Of a DNA stretch of 48,390 nt, positions 8,150-17,147 are shown piece by piece (position 1 is the stretch's first letter; each line of letters opens with the position of its first letter). The position numbers and the translations under genes were made by a program. The DNA lies in NCBI GenBank assembly GCA_030706015.1, contig JAUZPI010000031.1, forward strand, positions 1-48,390, in the 5' to 3' direction. Below the pieces are notes generated by a model. The model was not told the origin of the DNA. It searched no databases and was given only the letters and a program-made list of their open reading frames with translations. The DNA is from Bacillota bacterium. Lineage in GTDB: Bacteria > Bacillota > Clostridia > Clostridiales > Clostridiaceae.

Positions 8150-9209
8150 ATGCATAACTAGCGAAGTCCATCATCTGGTCAAATATCTGATTAGCCGCTT
8201 CTTCGCTTATCCCATTCCTTACACAGCCTGGCACTATAACCTTTCCAGCTTCATCTACTATACCATGTATAAAATTATGTCTTTCTTCTTCCATGACGTG
8301 ATGCTTCTTTTTTGACATAGCACGTCTCACTAAGTCACTTCTCCCCAAAGAATAACCTGCTAAATCTCTAACTATTCTCATAACCTGTTCTTGGTAAACT
8401 ATGCAGCCATAAGTAACACTTAATATAGGTTTCAGCTCCTTAGTTAAATATTTTATATTCTCTGGGTTCTTTTTATTTTCTATATACCTTGGAATTGCCG
8501 CCATTGGACCTGGACGATATAAGCTGTTACCAGCTATAAGATCTTCAAGACTATCAGGCTTTAATTCCTTCATAAAACTTGCCATTCCAGCCGATTCAAA
8601 CTGGAATACCCCAACGGTTTTACCCTCTCCAAACATTTGGTATACTTTTTTATCATTGAAGTCAATATTGTCTAAATCAATTTGAATCCCTTTATTTTGT
8701 TTAATCATCTTGACCGTATCATCTATTACGGTTAAAGTTCTAAGACCTAAGAAATCCATTTTTAGTAATCCAAGCTCTTCAAGGGTTCCCATAGTAAATT
8801 GAGTAACTATACTTTCTTCATTCCTTAATAGTGGAACATAATTTACTAGAGGTTCTGACGCTATAACAACTCCAGCTGCATGGGTAGATGTATGTCTTGG
8901 AAGTCCTTCTAGACTCCTAGATACATCTATAAGTTCTTTTACTCTTTCCTCTTCATCATAGGCCTGTTTTAACTCAGGACTTATATCCAAGGCTTTGTCA
9001 ATGGTTATGCCTAACATTGTAGGAATCATCTTAGCTACCCTATCTACTTCAGCATAGGAATAGTTCATAGCTCTTCCCACATCCCTAATACAAGCCCTAG
9101 CCGCCATTGTTCCAAAGGTAACAATCTGCGATACACTGTCTTTACCATACTTACCAACTACATAGTCAATTACTTCTTGTCGTCTTTCATAACAAAAGTC
9201 AGAATCAAT
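8150..9209 (-). CDS. dnaE: DNA polymerase III alpha subunit DnaE, exon 3 (palm and thumb)
   Basis: This exon encodes about residues 402-754. It starts with IDSDFCYERRQEVIDYV, the second part of the catalytic PDxDxDF motif, and contains the remaining active-site aspartate region LLKMDFLGLRTLTVIDD. Further conserved lines are FGTMAARACIRDVGR, THAAGVVIA, FQFESAGM, SLYRPGPM, YGCIVYQEQVMRI and RRAMSKKK. It ends at DFASYAF, where the Phe codon is split by intron 3. The exon has no own ribosome site; the apparent ATG at 9107 is internal. Splicing on both sides is needed to make polymerase. Confidence 0.9.
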
Positions 9210-9604
9210 CTATTTTACCCTCTTTTTCAAGATATTTTAACACTGCCCTTTGCAGTGGGTATAGACTATATCTTCACCTACCGACCTTTACGGTTTAGGC
9301 TGCCCCGCTTCGAAACATTAACTGTCTCTACGTGCCTTTGCACTAGTCTTTGAACCTTCCTCTCCTCAAGGCTTGGCTGCGTGGTTATCCAGTAGAATCT
9401 GACCAAGTTCAAATCCCTGTAATTTTTATGGTCAAGCCACCTTCACATTTAGATATTTTCTCAATCTTCTGTTTTAGTCTACAGGGCTTTCAGGACTTTC
9501 CCGCAATTCAGGGCTCTTTAAGCACAATATTTCTACTGTGCACGACTATAATTTATTGTTATATCATTCAATTTAACGGTATGTTTTACAACAATAAATC
9601 ACTA
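9210..9604 (-). ncRNA. Group I intron 2 in dnaE (395 nt, no ORF)
   Basis: Core elements on the minus strand are P (TGAATTGCGGGAA, 9498-9510), Q (GGATAACCACGCAGCC, about 9375-9390), R (GGTTCAAAGACTAGTG, 9341-9356) and S (AGATATAGTCT, 9263-9273). P1 is supported by GAUUA (exon GAU plus intron UA) pairing with UAGUC, with U-G at the splice site, and by an inner stem (TTATTGTT and AACAATAA). It ends in G before ATTGATTCT. It separates Pro-Asp from Ile-Asp-Ser-Asp-Phe of the catalytic motif. Its core differs more from introns 1 and 3 than those do from each other, so it probably arrived independently. Confidence 0.87.
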
Positions 9605-9637
9605 ATCCGGCATAGATACTCTTTCAGGATTTAAGAA
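9605..9637 (-). CDS. dnaE: DNA polymerase III alpha subunit DnaE, exon 2 (11 codons)
   Basis: This 33-base exon encodes FLNPERVSMPD, the segment that in DnaE proteins joins LLFER to the catalytic aspartates. It lies between two group I introns, which makes it a micro-exon. Its ends follow from the reading frame, the DnaE consensus, U at the end of each upstream exon and G at the end of each intron. Removing both introns restores LLFERFLNPERVSMPDIDSDF without gap or extra residue. Confidence 0.9.
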
Positions 9638-10711
9638 CATTTATTATTATCCACAAGTTCTTTATCTTGTGCTCTGGAGATTTCTCTCATTTTCATTGAT
9701 TGGTCAATTCCAATCCAGATTGGACTATATCATCTCAGTAAATAAGAAGTGTTTTCTATTTAAAAACAATTCCGCATCTTTATAAATTTCTTTGTAAAAA
9801 ATAGTAACATCCTTTTTCTTATATATATTTACATACCAACAATGATAATTTTTTCTGCAATCTTTTACCACAGTTGCTTTGATACCATACTTCTTAAAAA
9901 TACACCTTAGCTGATAAGCAAACTTAATACTTCCGGTAGTAAATCTTACAAAGGTGTAAGTATACTGTCTTATATTATTTTTATAATAAGTGTTAGTTGT
10001 ACTCTTAAATACACTCCCATCTCCATCAAAATATCCTCTAATGAAATGTGATATAAAACCTACTGGTAAATTAGGGAAAGAAATAGTTTTAGATTTTCTC
10101 TCGATAATTCCACAACTTTTTAAAAAATCAATATCATATGGATTCGTACTTACTACAGAATAGGTATACTCTGTACCTTTGGGATGTTTATATTTATATA
10201 TACTTTTACAGGGTGTCATAATATCCTTCAGTTTTTTTATTAATTCATAATCATTCATACTCACAGTAATTCTATATCTATGTGTATGTTTATCAAAACT
10301 TAAACATCCATCTGAATATATCAACCCTAAAATATATGAGTTAACCGCATTTAATCCATTAGAATAGATACTCTTATCCTCTATCTTTCTTTGGGAGGTA
10401 TTAACACTATTAGAGCAACTTTTGCTACAAAATCTCTGTCCCCTCTTTCTGGTTTGAAAAATTTTATTACACTTCTCACAAATATATTTATACATTTCTT
10501 AACACCTCTTTTAGTATATTATCTTCCATAATAACTAAAAGATACTGAGTCGGGTCTTCGTGGGAAAATTTATTACTTGGCTGCTCATTTTCCTAGTCTC
10601 TGAACCTTTTCCCTACCTTTATGCCTTTTGGGAACTTGGCTGCTGATTAGCATGCTGAATTTTCAGTTTAGCCTTCCAGCAATTTACCCGATTTTAAGAG
10701 CGCATCTTTTC
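9638..10711 (-). mobile_element. Group I intron 1 in dnaE with LAGLIDADG endonuclease gene (1074 nt)
   Basis: A mobile group I intron interrupts dnaE after LLFER. P1 is clear: exon GAGCGU pairs with intron GCGCUC (10698-10703), with a U-G wobble at the splice site. The core follows: P (TAAATTGCTGG, 10676-10687), Q (TAATCAGCAGCCAA, 10636-10649), R (GGTTCAGAGACTAGGA, 10591-10606) and S (GATATAGTCC, 9722-9731). The intron ends in G at 9638. The endonuclease gene occupies the loop between R and S, the position of P8, so the ribozyme core is kept intact. The S sequence is like that of phage T4 td-type (IA2) introns, which is only a suggestion of subgroup. Confidence 0.92.
9725..10495 (-). CDS. LAGLIDADG homing endonuclease encoded in dnaE intron 1
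   Basis: This 256-residue protein has two LAGLIDADG-type helices, SYILGLIYSDG (about 53-63) and FIRGYFDGDGS (about 151-161), which make a single-chain enzyme with two pseudo-symmetric halves. The acidic residues expected at the metal sites (SDG and GDG) are present. A zinc-ribbon-like N-terminus (CEKCNKIF, then RFCSKSCS) probably adds DNA contacts. Such enzymes cut intron-less alleles and so spread the intron. The gene has its own ribosome site (AGAGGTG), and its TAG stop lies inside the intron S element (GATATAGTCC). It shows no frameshift, so it may be active. Confidence 0.9.
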   Translation of the reverse strand: MYKYICEKCNKIFQTRKRGQRFCSKSCSNSVNTSQRKIEDKSIYSNGLNAVNSYILGLIYSDGCLSFDKHTHRYRITVSMNDYELIKKLKDIMTPCKSIYKYKHPKGTEYTYSVVSTNPYDIDFLKSCGIIERKSKTISFPNLPVGFISHFIRGYFDGDGSVFKSTTNTYYKNNIRQYTYTFVRFTTGSIKFAYQLRCIFKKYGIKATVVKDCRKNYHCWYVNIYKKKDVTIFYKEIYKDAELFLNRKHFLFTEMI

Positions 10712-11881
10712 ACGCTCAAAGAGTAAGTTATATTTTATTGGGTCTATTTTTGTTATACCTAGAGTATAGGCTACCAATGAACCGGCAGCAGAACCTCTTC
10801 CTGGGCCTGTAGGGATTCCGCTTTCTACTGAGAACCTTATAAAATCCCATACAATAAGGAAATAATCTACATAGCCCATCTGTTTTATAACACCAAGCTC
10901 GTAGTTAAGCCTATCTTCTAATTCCTCAGTAATGTCACTATATCTTTCCTTAAGACCTTTAAAACATACTTCCTTTAAATATTCAAAGTGGTCTGTTCCC
11001 TCTGGAAGAGGAAAATTAGGCAGCTTTGATACATGAAACTCATAATCAAAATTACATTGTTCTGCTATCTTCACTGTATTATTTAATGCTTCCGGTATGT
11101 ATGAAAACTGAGCAGCCATTTCCTCAGCAGACTTCAAATAGAATTGATCTGAAGCATATCTCATTCTATTTTCTTCATCCACTGTTTTTCCTGTTTGTAT
11201 GCAAAGCAATATGTCATGAGATTTATAATCCTCACTTAATATATAGTGCACATCATTAGTAGCTACTAGAGGAATCTGAAGTTCCTTTGACATATCTGCC
11301 AGCTGTTCATTAACTCTAAGCTGTTCATCAATACCGTGATATTGAAGCTCTAAATAAAAGCCATCCTTGAATATCTCTTTATAAAATAATGCTGCTGCTT
11401 TTGCCTTTTCATTTTGACCTTTAAGTAAGTTTGATTGCACTTCACCACCAAGACATGCGCTTAAAGCTATTAAACCTTCACTATGCTGTCTTAAAAATTC
11501 ATGGTCCACCCTTGGCTTATAGTAGAATCCTTCAATAGAGGCAGCTGACACTATTTTCATAAGATTAGCATACCCTATTTCATTTTTAACAAGTAAAACT
11601 AAATGAAAGGTATCATTCTCCTTGTCCGGCTGTTTTATATGCATAGATTTTTCAGCCACATATATTTCGCAGCCAATGATAGGCTTTACCCCTTGCTCTT
11701 TAGCCTGTTTATAGAATTCTACACATCCATACATGGCTCCATGATCAGTTATGGCTATGCTCTTCATGCCCAGTTCCTTGGCTCTGGCAATTAATTTGCT
11801 TACCTTTCCCGAACCATCTAGAAGACTGTATTCTGTATGCACATGCAAATGAACAAAATCTCCCTTAAAAGCTTCACTCAT
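10712..11881 (-). CDS. dnaE: DNA polymerase III alpha subunit DnaE, exon 1 (PHP domain and N-terminal palm)
   Basis: DnaE is a bacterial replicative DNA polymerase. This exon covers residues 1-390: an N-terminal PHP domain (FVHLHVHTEYSLLDG, IAITDHGAMYG, GCEIYVAEK) whose metal-binding histidines look intact, which in other bacteria can support proofreading, then the start of the palm (GPGRGSAAGSLVAYTLGIT, IDPIKYNLLFER). It ends at CGT of LLFER. Reading on, EKMRS and a stop are intron sequence. With the other exons (3522 bases in total, stop included) it gives 1173 residues, the normal size for the family. The gene stands alone between two terminators. Confidence 0.93.
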
Positions 11882-11972
11882 CTATATTAATCACCTACCT
11901 TATTCTATAGATTTAATTAATTATAGCACTGATTTCAATGATTTGCGATGTTTAAACCCATGGAAAACAAAA

Positions 11973-12001
11973 ACTGCTGATAATTAAAAATTACCAGCAG
12001 T
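11973..12001 (-). terminator. Terminator after whiA
   Basis: ACTGCTGGTAATT and AATTATCAGCAGT form a stem followed on the minus strand by TTTTGTTTTCC, 9 bases beyond the whiA stop codon. It ends the rapZ-yvcK-whiA operon. Confidence 0.75.
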
Positions 12002-12009
12002 GTAGAGCG

Positions 12010-12963
12010 TTAACTATCGCCTTTTCTTAGTTCCTCTGCAATTTTTTCAATTCTTCTTAGTCTATGATTTACACCAGATTTGCCAACTGGAGGATTAAGC
12101 ATTTGGCCTAATTCCTTTAAGGATTCATCTGGATAACTAAGTCTTATCTCAGCTATTTCTCTAAGATTCTTGGGAAGCCTTGTAAGACCTATTTCTTTCT
12201 GTATAAGTTTTATACTTTCAACCTGTCTAACGGATGCATTTACAGTTTTGCTTAAATTAGCAGTTTCGCAATTTACTAACCTATTAACGTTATTTCTCAT
12301 TTCTTTCATTATTCTAACATTTTCAAGTTCTAACAGGCTTGAATGTGCTCCGATGATGTTCAGCAAATCAACAATTTGCTCTCCTTCTTTTATGTATACA
12401 ACAAAACTGCTCTTTCTTTGTATTACCTTAGAACCAAGGCCAAAACTATTAATTAATTGGCTTAGCTCTGCAGCATATTGATTGTCATGGGTTACAAATT
12501 CTAAATGATATGTCTTTTCAGGGTTGCTTATGCTTCCACCTCCAAGAAAGGCACCTCTTACATAAGATCTCTTACACTCACCATCTTTAACTATTTCACT
12601 TGGTATTCCGTAATTTAAAGACAGCATATCATTGTCCTCACTAAGCACTCCTACGTCCTTAAGTAATGATCTAACACCCATTTCTTCAGTTATTACAACC
12701 ATATAGATGTTATTTTTCTTAAGAGAATTGCTCTTCTTAACCATTAACTTGGTATGAATATCAAAGTGCTCCTTTAATAACTTAAATATAAGCCTTGCTA
12801 TAGCAGGATTCTCAGTAGTTACTCTAAAACTAAACTGCTTATTCCCTGCAAGCGATAAAGTACCACTGGCTTTCATTATTGCTGACAGTTCTGCAATGGC
12901 CTCTTCTTTGCTAAAATCACTATATCTACAAACTTCGTTTTTTACTTTTGATGAAAATGACAT
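12010..12963 (-). CDS. whiA: DNA-binding protein WhiA
   Basis: WhiA proteins combine a degenerate LAGLIDADG homing-endonuclease fold (about residues 1-200) with a C-terminal helix-turn-helix (about 225-310). The 317-residue length is typical. Recognisable lines are SFSSKVKNEVCR at the start, YVRGAFLGGGSISNPEKTYHLEF, LNIIGAHSSLLELENVRIMKEMRN, RLVNCETANLSKTVNAS and SYPDESLKELGQML. In Streptomyces WhiA controls sporulation division. In Bacillus subtilis it affects division and chromosome segregation without obvious transcription targets. It is the last gene of rapZ-yvcK-whiA, the conserved Gram-positive trio, 12 bases after yvcK. Confidence 0.94.
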   Translation of the reverse strand: MSFSSKVKNEVCRYSDFSKEEAIAELSAIMKASGTLSLAGNKQFSFRVTTENPAIARLIFKLLKEHFDIHTKLMVKKSNSLKKNNIYMVVITEEMGVRSLLKDVGVLSEDNDMLSLNYGIPSEIVKDGECKRSYVRGAFLGGGSISNPEKTYHLEFVTHDNQYAAELSQLINSFGLGSKVIQRKSSFVVYIKEGEQIVDLLNIIGAHSSLLELENVRIMKEMRNNVNRLVNCETANLSKTVNASVRQVESIKLIQKEIGLTRLPKNLREIAEIRLSYPDESLKELGQMLNPPVGKSGVNHRLRRIEKIAEELRKGDS

Positions 12964-12975
12964 AGTACCTTTCCC

Positions 12976-14331
12976 TTACTCCTTCTTTTTTTCTTTTGGT
13001 CTCTCTGATTTATTTTGCTTTAATCTTTCAGATAGATAGAAGTATTCTATTATCTTCTTTCTATCGTAGAATAATTTCTTACTCATTATGGTTTTTACTA
13101 ATATAGAAGCCAGCCTTGGGGAGTTATGTCTCACATACCCACTTCTTATTTTTACAAATCTGCCTGTAACTATACCAACGCCCATCTCTTTAACTTTTTG
13201 ATCATCTACCTTTACAGGTTCAGAGGTACTCTCACTATATTTACTAATTAGTTCCTCATCTATTTCCTGTGTATTAACAACAGCATAATCTATTATTCCC
13301 GGACCGCCATGTTTAAAAATAGTCTTGATATGATCTGAAACAGTAAAATTATCTGTTTCCCCAGGCTGTGTCATAATATTGCATATATAAAGCTTTAACG
13401 CTCTTGATCTCTGCAGTGCGGTGGATATATCCTTAACCAAAAGGTTTGGGATTACACTGGTATAAAGACTTCCTGGTCCTAGAATTATAGCATCAGCTTC
13501 TCTTATTGCCTGAACTGCTTCCTTTAAAGCCTTTGCATTCTCAGGCTCAATAAATACCTTTTCAATTGGACTTTTATATTCTACAGCCGCCTCAGGAATA
13601 TTAGATTCTCCCTCTACTATCATGCCATTTTTTAGTTTTGCCTTTAACACCATGTTATCTAGAGTTACAGGAATCACCTTACCTGTTACTGCAAGAACAG
13701 AACTCATTTTTTGAACAGCTTCTTCAAAAGTACTAGAAATACCATCCATAGCTGCTAAAAATAAATTACCAAAGCTCTGATTTTTAAGTCTTCCATCACT
13801 GAATCTGTACTGTAGCAGCTCCTCCATAAGAGGCTCTGTATCAGAAAGAGCCAGAATACAATTTCTTATATCTCCTGGAGGCAGGATACCTAAGTCTTCT
13901 CTTAAATCTCCCGAACCTCCGCCATCATCAGCCACGGTTACAATAGCTGTAATATTTGAAGTATAGTATTTTAATCCTCTAAGCATAGTGGACAGTCCAG
14001 TCCCGCCGCCTATGGCTACTATCTTAGGTCCTTTAACCAACAACCTTTTTTCATAAATCAAATTACCCAGTCTTTTTGAATCCAGCGAAACATTCAAATA
14101 ACCTTTATTTATAAGTGTAATAATGGATTTCATTCCCTGAGTAACCGACATATACATAACAAAACAACCCGCGAGTAAAAGGAATACCCAAAATGCTACA
14201 TAATAAGAACTATACCAGTGATTTCTAAAAAATTCTATTATACCAAAGGTTATTAGAAGAACACCTAGGACACCAAGCATTATCCAGCGCTTTACCTTTA
14301 TTCCTGGCTTAAGCCATTCTATAAACTTCAT
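12976..14331 (-). CDS. yvcK: YvcK/MgfK family protein (gluconeogenesis factor)
   Basis: This 451-residue protein belongs to the YvcK (CofD-like) family that binds UDP-sugars and is needed for cell-wall synthesis on gluconeogenic carbon sources in Bacillus. Two hydrophobic segments (about residues 15-35 and 41-60) anchor it to the membrane, an extension common in clostridia and absent in B. subtilis YvcK. The soluble domain has AIGGGTGLSTMLRGLK, TVADDGGGSGDLREDLGILPPGDIRN, SFGNLFLAAM and ILGPGSLYTSVIPNLLV. The start codon overlaps the rapZ stop by 4 bases (ATGA type), so the two are translationally coupled. Confidence 0.93.
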   Translation of the reverse strand: MKFIEWLKPGIKVKRWIMLGVLGVLLITFGIIEFFRNHWYSSYYVAFWVFLLLAGCFVMYMSVTQGMKSIITLINKGYLNVSLDSKRLGNLIYEKRLLVKGPKIVAIGGGTGLSTMLRGLKYYTSNITAIVTVADDGGGSGDLREDLGILPPGDIRNCILALSDTEPLMEELLQYRFSDGRLKNQSFGNLFLAAMDGISSTFEEAVQKMSSVLAVTGKVIPVTLDNMVLKAKLKNGMIVEGESNIPEAAVEYKSPIEKVFIEPENAKALKEAVQAIREADAIILGPGSLYTSVIPNLLVKDISTALQRSRALKLYICNIMTQPGETDNFTVSDHIKTIFKHGGPGIIDYAVVNTQEIDEELISKYSESTSEPVKVDDQKVKEMGVGIVTGRFVKIRSGYVRHNSPRLASILVKTIMSKKLFYDRKKIIEYFYLSERLKQNKSERPKEKKKE

Positions 14332-15212
14332 AGCTTTTTACCACCTTTGTTTACATCTTCATTTATATCCCTATGCTCTATATTTATAGTATCACTTTTC
14401 TTTCTTAATCTATCATATAGTTCGTTAGCTATAGTAACTGAACGATGTCTGCCGCCAGTACAACCTACAGAAATTATTAGCTGCCTCTTTCCTTCCTTCA
14501 CATAATGCGGAATAAGATAGTCGATTATATCGTGAAGTTTATCTATAAATACTCTCGTTTCTTCAAAACCCATAACATAATCTCTTACTGGAGAATCATT
14601 TCCTGAATATGGTTTAAGCTCCGGTATATAAAATGGATTAGGCAAAAACCTAACATCAAATACTAGATCTGAATCAACAGGGATTCCATATTTAAAACCA
14701 AAGGATAACACAGTTACCATCAATTGAGTTTCTAGTTGTCCTTCCTGCTCATAAATCTTGGTTACTGTTTCTCTAAGCTCTCTGGTAGCCAGCTTTGAAG
14801 TATCAATGATATTATCTGCTCTATCCTTAACCTCTTTTAGTTTCATTCTCTCTAGTTCAATTCCCTTTAAAATTCTACCCTGAGGCGCAAGGGGATGTTT
14901 TCTTCTGGATTCTTTATATCTCTTAATTAACACTTCATCTGAAGCATCTAAGAATAATATCTCGTAGTTATATCCAGCATCCTTTAACTCCTTTAAGCTC
15001 TTGAATAAATCGTTAAAGAACTCACCACCTCTTATATCAATAACTAATGCAATTCTATCTATTTTATCCCCCGTTTGAAAACAAGCTTCGGCAAATTTTG
15101 TTATCAATGTAGGAGGTAAATTATCAACACAGAAATATCCCATATCTTCTAAGCTTCTTAAAGCCTGTGTTTTCCCAGCTCCAGAAAGTCCTGTAACTAT
15201 AACAAATCTCAT
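14328..15212 (-). CDS. rapZ: RapZ/YvcJ family nucleotide-binding protein
   Basis: RapZ proteins are P-loop nucleotide-binding proteins of 280-300 residues. This one has 294. The Walker A motif is VTGLSGAGKTQALRSLEDMG, followed by CVDNLPPTLI, a Walker-B-like IDIRGGEFF and LFLDASDEVLIKRYKESRRKHPL. The C-terminal domain ends with ISVGCTGGRHRSVTIANEL, the part that in E. coli RapZ binds RNA and senses glucosamine-6-phosphate. In Gram-positives the orthologue YvcJ is linked to competence and has GTPase activity. It begins the rapZ-yvcK-whiA operon; its promoter must lie in the AT-rich gap to the murB terminator. Confidence 0.93.
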   Translation of the reverse strand: MRFVIVTGLSGAGKTQALRSLEDMGYFCVDNLPPTLITKFAEACFQTGDKIDRIALVIDIRGGEFFNDLFKSLKELKDAGYNYEILFLDASDEVLIKRYKESRRKHPLAPQGRILKGIELERMKLKEVKDRADNIIDTSKLATRELRETVTKIYEQEGQLETQLMVTVLSFGFKYGIPVDSDLVFDVRFLPNPFYIPELKPYSGNDSPVRDYVMGFEETRVFIDKLHDIIDYLIPHYVKEGKRQLIISVGCTGGRHRSVTIANELYDRLRKKSDTINIEHRDINEDVNKGGKKL

Positions 15213-15300
15213 ACCTTAAACCTCCATAACTACTATCTACTAATACATTCTATTTAATTATAACATAAAAACTCTATTCTTAGGAATTTACAATTAAAAA

Positions 15301-15357
15301 AAGCATATAGTCAAAATGCATTTTACATAACCTATGCATTATTTTGACTATATGCTT
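15301..15357 (-). terminator. Terminator after murB
   Basis: A long inverted repeat (AAGCATATAGTCAAAATGCA on one arm, its complement with a few extra bases on the other) is followed on the minus strand by TTTTTTTAATTG, 12 bases after the murB stop codon. It separates the uvrC-PHP-murB genes from rapZ. Confidence 0.85.
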
Positions 15358-15369
15358 ACTAAACAAAAA

Positions 15370-16290
15370 CTATTTAGTATCCTCACCAATTATCCTAACT
15401 TCTGTATGCAGCTCTACATCAAATTTATCCTTAACTGTTTTTTGTACCTCAGTTATTAAATCTAATATATCCTGTGCCGAAGCATTTCCTTTATTAATTA
15501 TAAATCCAGAATGCTTTACAGACACCTCTGCATCACCAACATTCGCTCCCTTTAGCCCTGCATCCTCAATAAGTTTAGCCGCAAAGTGTCCCTCAGGTCT
15601 CTTAAATGTACTTCCAGCTGAAGGGAACTCTAAAGGCTGCTTTTCTATTCTTCTTCTCATCAAATCATCAATTCTATCTCTGATTTTGTCATACTCTCCT
15701 GGGTTTAGATTAAATGTAACCTCTAAAACAATATAATTATGCTTTAATACCGCACTCATTCTATAACCTAGTTCTAATTCTTCTTTGCTTAAATTTCTGA
15801 AATTGCCTTCACTATCCAGCACTATGGAAGACTCAACTACGTCAGACATTTCTCCAAAATATGCACCAGCATTCATAGCCAACGCTCCACCTACTGTACC
15901 TGGTATGCCACAAGCAAATTCTAATCCAGTTAGAGAGGCATTACAGGCAGTTTCGCTTACATCCTTTAATATAGAACCACTTTGAGCTGTTATTTTACTT
16001 CCACTAACATCAATTTTATCTAGCTTTTCAAACTTTATTACTATACCTCTTATGCCGCCGTCTTTTACCAATAAATTAGATCCATTTCCCAATATAAAGT
16101 ATGGTACCTTATGGCTATTACATAATTTGATAATTGTACTAACCTGCTCATAACTTTCTGGTGTTACTAATATATCAACAGATCCTCCCACTTTAAATGA
16201 AGTATTATCCTTCATAGAGGCATCTACCTGTATGTTACTCTCGCCAACGATTTCTAATAATTGTGTCTTAAAATTATAGTAATGCTCCAT
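15370..16290 (-). CDS. murB: UDP-N-acetylenolpyruvoylglucosamine reductase
   Basis: MurB reduces UDP-GlcNAc-enolpyruvate to UDP-MurNAc with NADPH and FAD, an essential cytoplasmic step of peptidoglycan synthesis. The protein has 306 residues. It shows the FAD-binding lines FKVGGSVDILVTP, YFILGNGSNLLVKDGG and LTGLEFACGIPGTVGGALAMNAGAYGGE-like sequence, the catalytic serine region PSAGSTFKRPEGHFAAKLI, and the final TEVRIIGE glutamate. I start at the ATG at 16290 because GGAG precedes it by seven bases; an upstream ATG at 16389 would add 33 residues unlike MurB. It lies downstream of a PHP hydrolase gene. Confidence 0.94.
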   Translation of the reverse strand: MEHYYNFKTQLLEIVGESNIQVDASMKDNTSFKVGGSVDILVTPESYEQVSTIIKLCNSHKVPYFILGNGSNLLVKDGGIRGIVIKFEKLDKIDVSGSKITAQSGSILKDVSETACNASLTGLEFACGIPGTVGGALAMNAGAYFGEMSDVVESSIVLDSEGNFRNLSKEELELGYRMSAVLKHNYIVLEVTFNLNPGEYDKIRDRIDDLMRRRIEKQPLEFPSAGSTFKRPEGHFAAKLIEDAGLKGANVGDAEVSVKHSGFIINKGNASAQDILDLITEVQKTVKDKFDVELHTEVRIIGEDTK

Positions 16291-16390
16291 AACGCATCTC
16301 CTCAAACTTAATAATGTATCAAAATTAGTATAATGTAATATATTATTGTTATCAAGTGCAAATTGTGACTTTGCACAAATCACTTCCATC

Positions 16391-17122
16391 TTACATTATC
16401 AAATCTTTCAATTTCCCCTTATTTTTCAAATAATCAATTATCTTCATAGCATCCGTGTTCATAATTAATTCATCCGGTACTTCAGCTCTTTCCAATATAT
16501 TTTTTGCCTTTCCAAATCCTCCAATTTGATAGCAAATGTGAGAATCACTTCCGACAGTAATGTTAACACCGTATTGCTTGCAAAGTTTTGCTATTTGTAA
16601 GCAATTTGTTTCACTGCCTATTCTGGAACCTAAAAGTGATGAATTATTTATTTCTATTAGTATATTTTTCTCCTTTGCTCTTGCTATAACCTCTTCCATA
16701 TGTATCGGAAAGCCAGGGTTGCCTAAGTGACCTAAAATATCTACATATGGATTATCCATTACATTAATTAAAGCCTGAGTATTTTCATCTCTACTTCCGG
16801 GAGTCAGACATACATCATGAAGACTGGCAATCATAATGTCTAATTTCTGCTGTATAGATTTCGGTATATCTAGTTTACCCTCAATAGAAATAATATTTGC
16901 CTCGCACCCTCTAAGTATGGTTACGCCATATATCTCCCTTGGCACAGCAGTAATGTTACTAAAATAGAACATATGAGGACCGCCTGGCATATTAGGTCCG
17001 TGATCAGTTACCCCTAATACCTTTATGCCATTTTTATAAGCCTCTTGTGCATTTTCAAGAAGAGTAGTGTATGCATGACCACTTACTATTGTATGAGTAT
17101 GTAAATCAATTACATATTCCAT
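16391..17122 (-). CDS. PHP-family metal-dependent phosphatase/hydrolase (YcdX-like)
   Basis: This 243-residue protein is a stand-alone PHP domain related to E. coli YcdX. Metal ligands are visible: DLHTHTIVSGH at the start (residues 6-14), VTDHGP, the glutamate of LRGCEANI, ASLHD, ILGHLGNP, and near the C-terminus GSDSHICYQIG. YcdX-type enzymes bind a trinuclear zinc centre and act on phosphate esters; the natural substrate here cannot be told. AAGGAGGCGC precedes the ATG. The next gene, murB, begins about 100 bases downstream, and uvrC ends 25 bases upstream, so it is probably co-transcribed with both. Confidence 0.87.
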   Translation of the reverse strand: MEYVIDLHTHTIVSGHAYTTLLENAQEAYKNGIKVLGVTDHGPNMPGGPHMFYFSNITAVPREIYGVTILRGCEANIISIEGKLDIPKSIQQKLDIMIASLHDVCLTPGSRDENTQALINVMDNPYVDILGHLGNPGFPIHMEEVIARAKEKNILIEINNSSLLGSRIGSETNCLQIAKLCKQYGVNITVGSDSHICYQIGGFGKAKNILERAEVPDELIMNTDAMKIIDYLKNKGKLKDLIM

Positions 17123-17147
17123 TAGAGCGCCTCCTTATAAAATAATA

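Noticed and set aside
9350..9634. Plus-strand reading frame of 94 codons over dnaE intron 2
   Set aside because: It runs antisense to the intron core and exon 2 and has no ribosome site or recognisable domain.
6481..11881. dnaE as a pseudogene broken by frameshifts, or split by inteins
   Set aside because: The interruptions hold in-frame stops in every coding continuation, lack intein splicing motifs, and contain full group I intron cores; removing them gives a perfect reading frame, so neither decay nor protein splicing fits.
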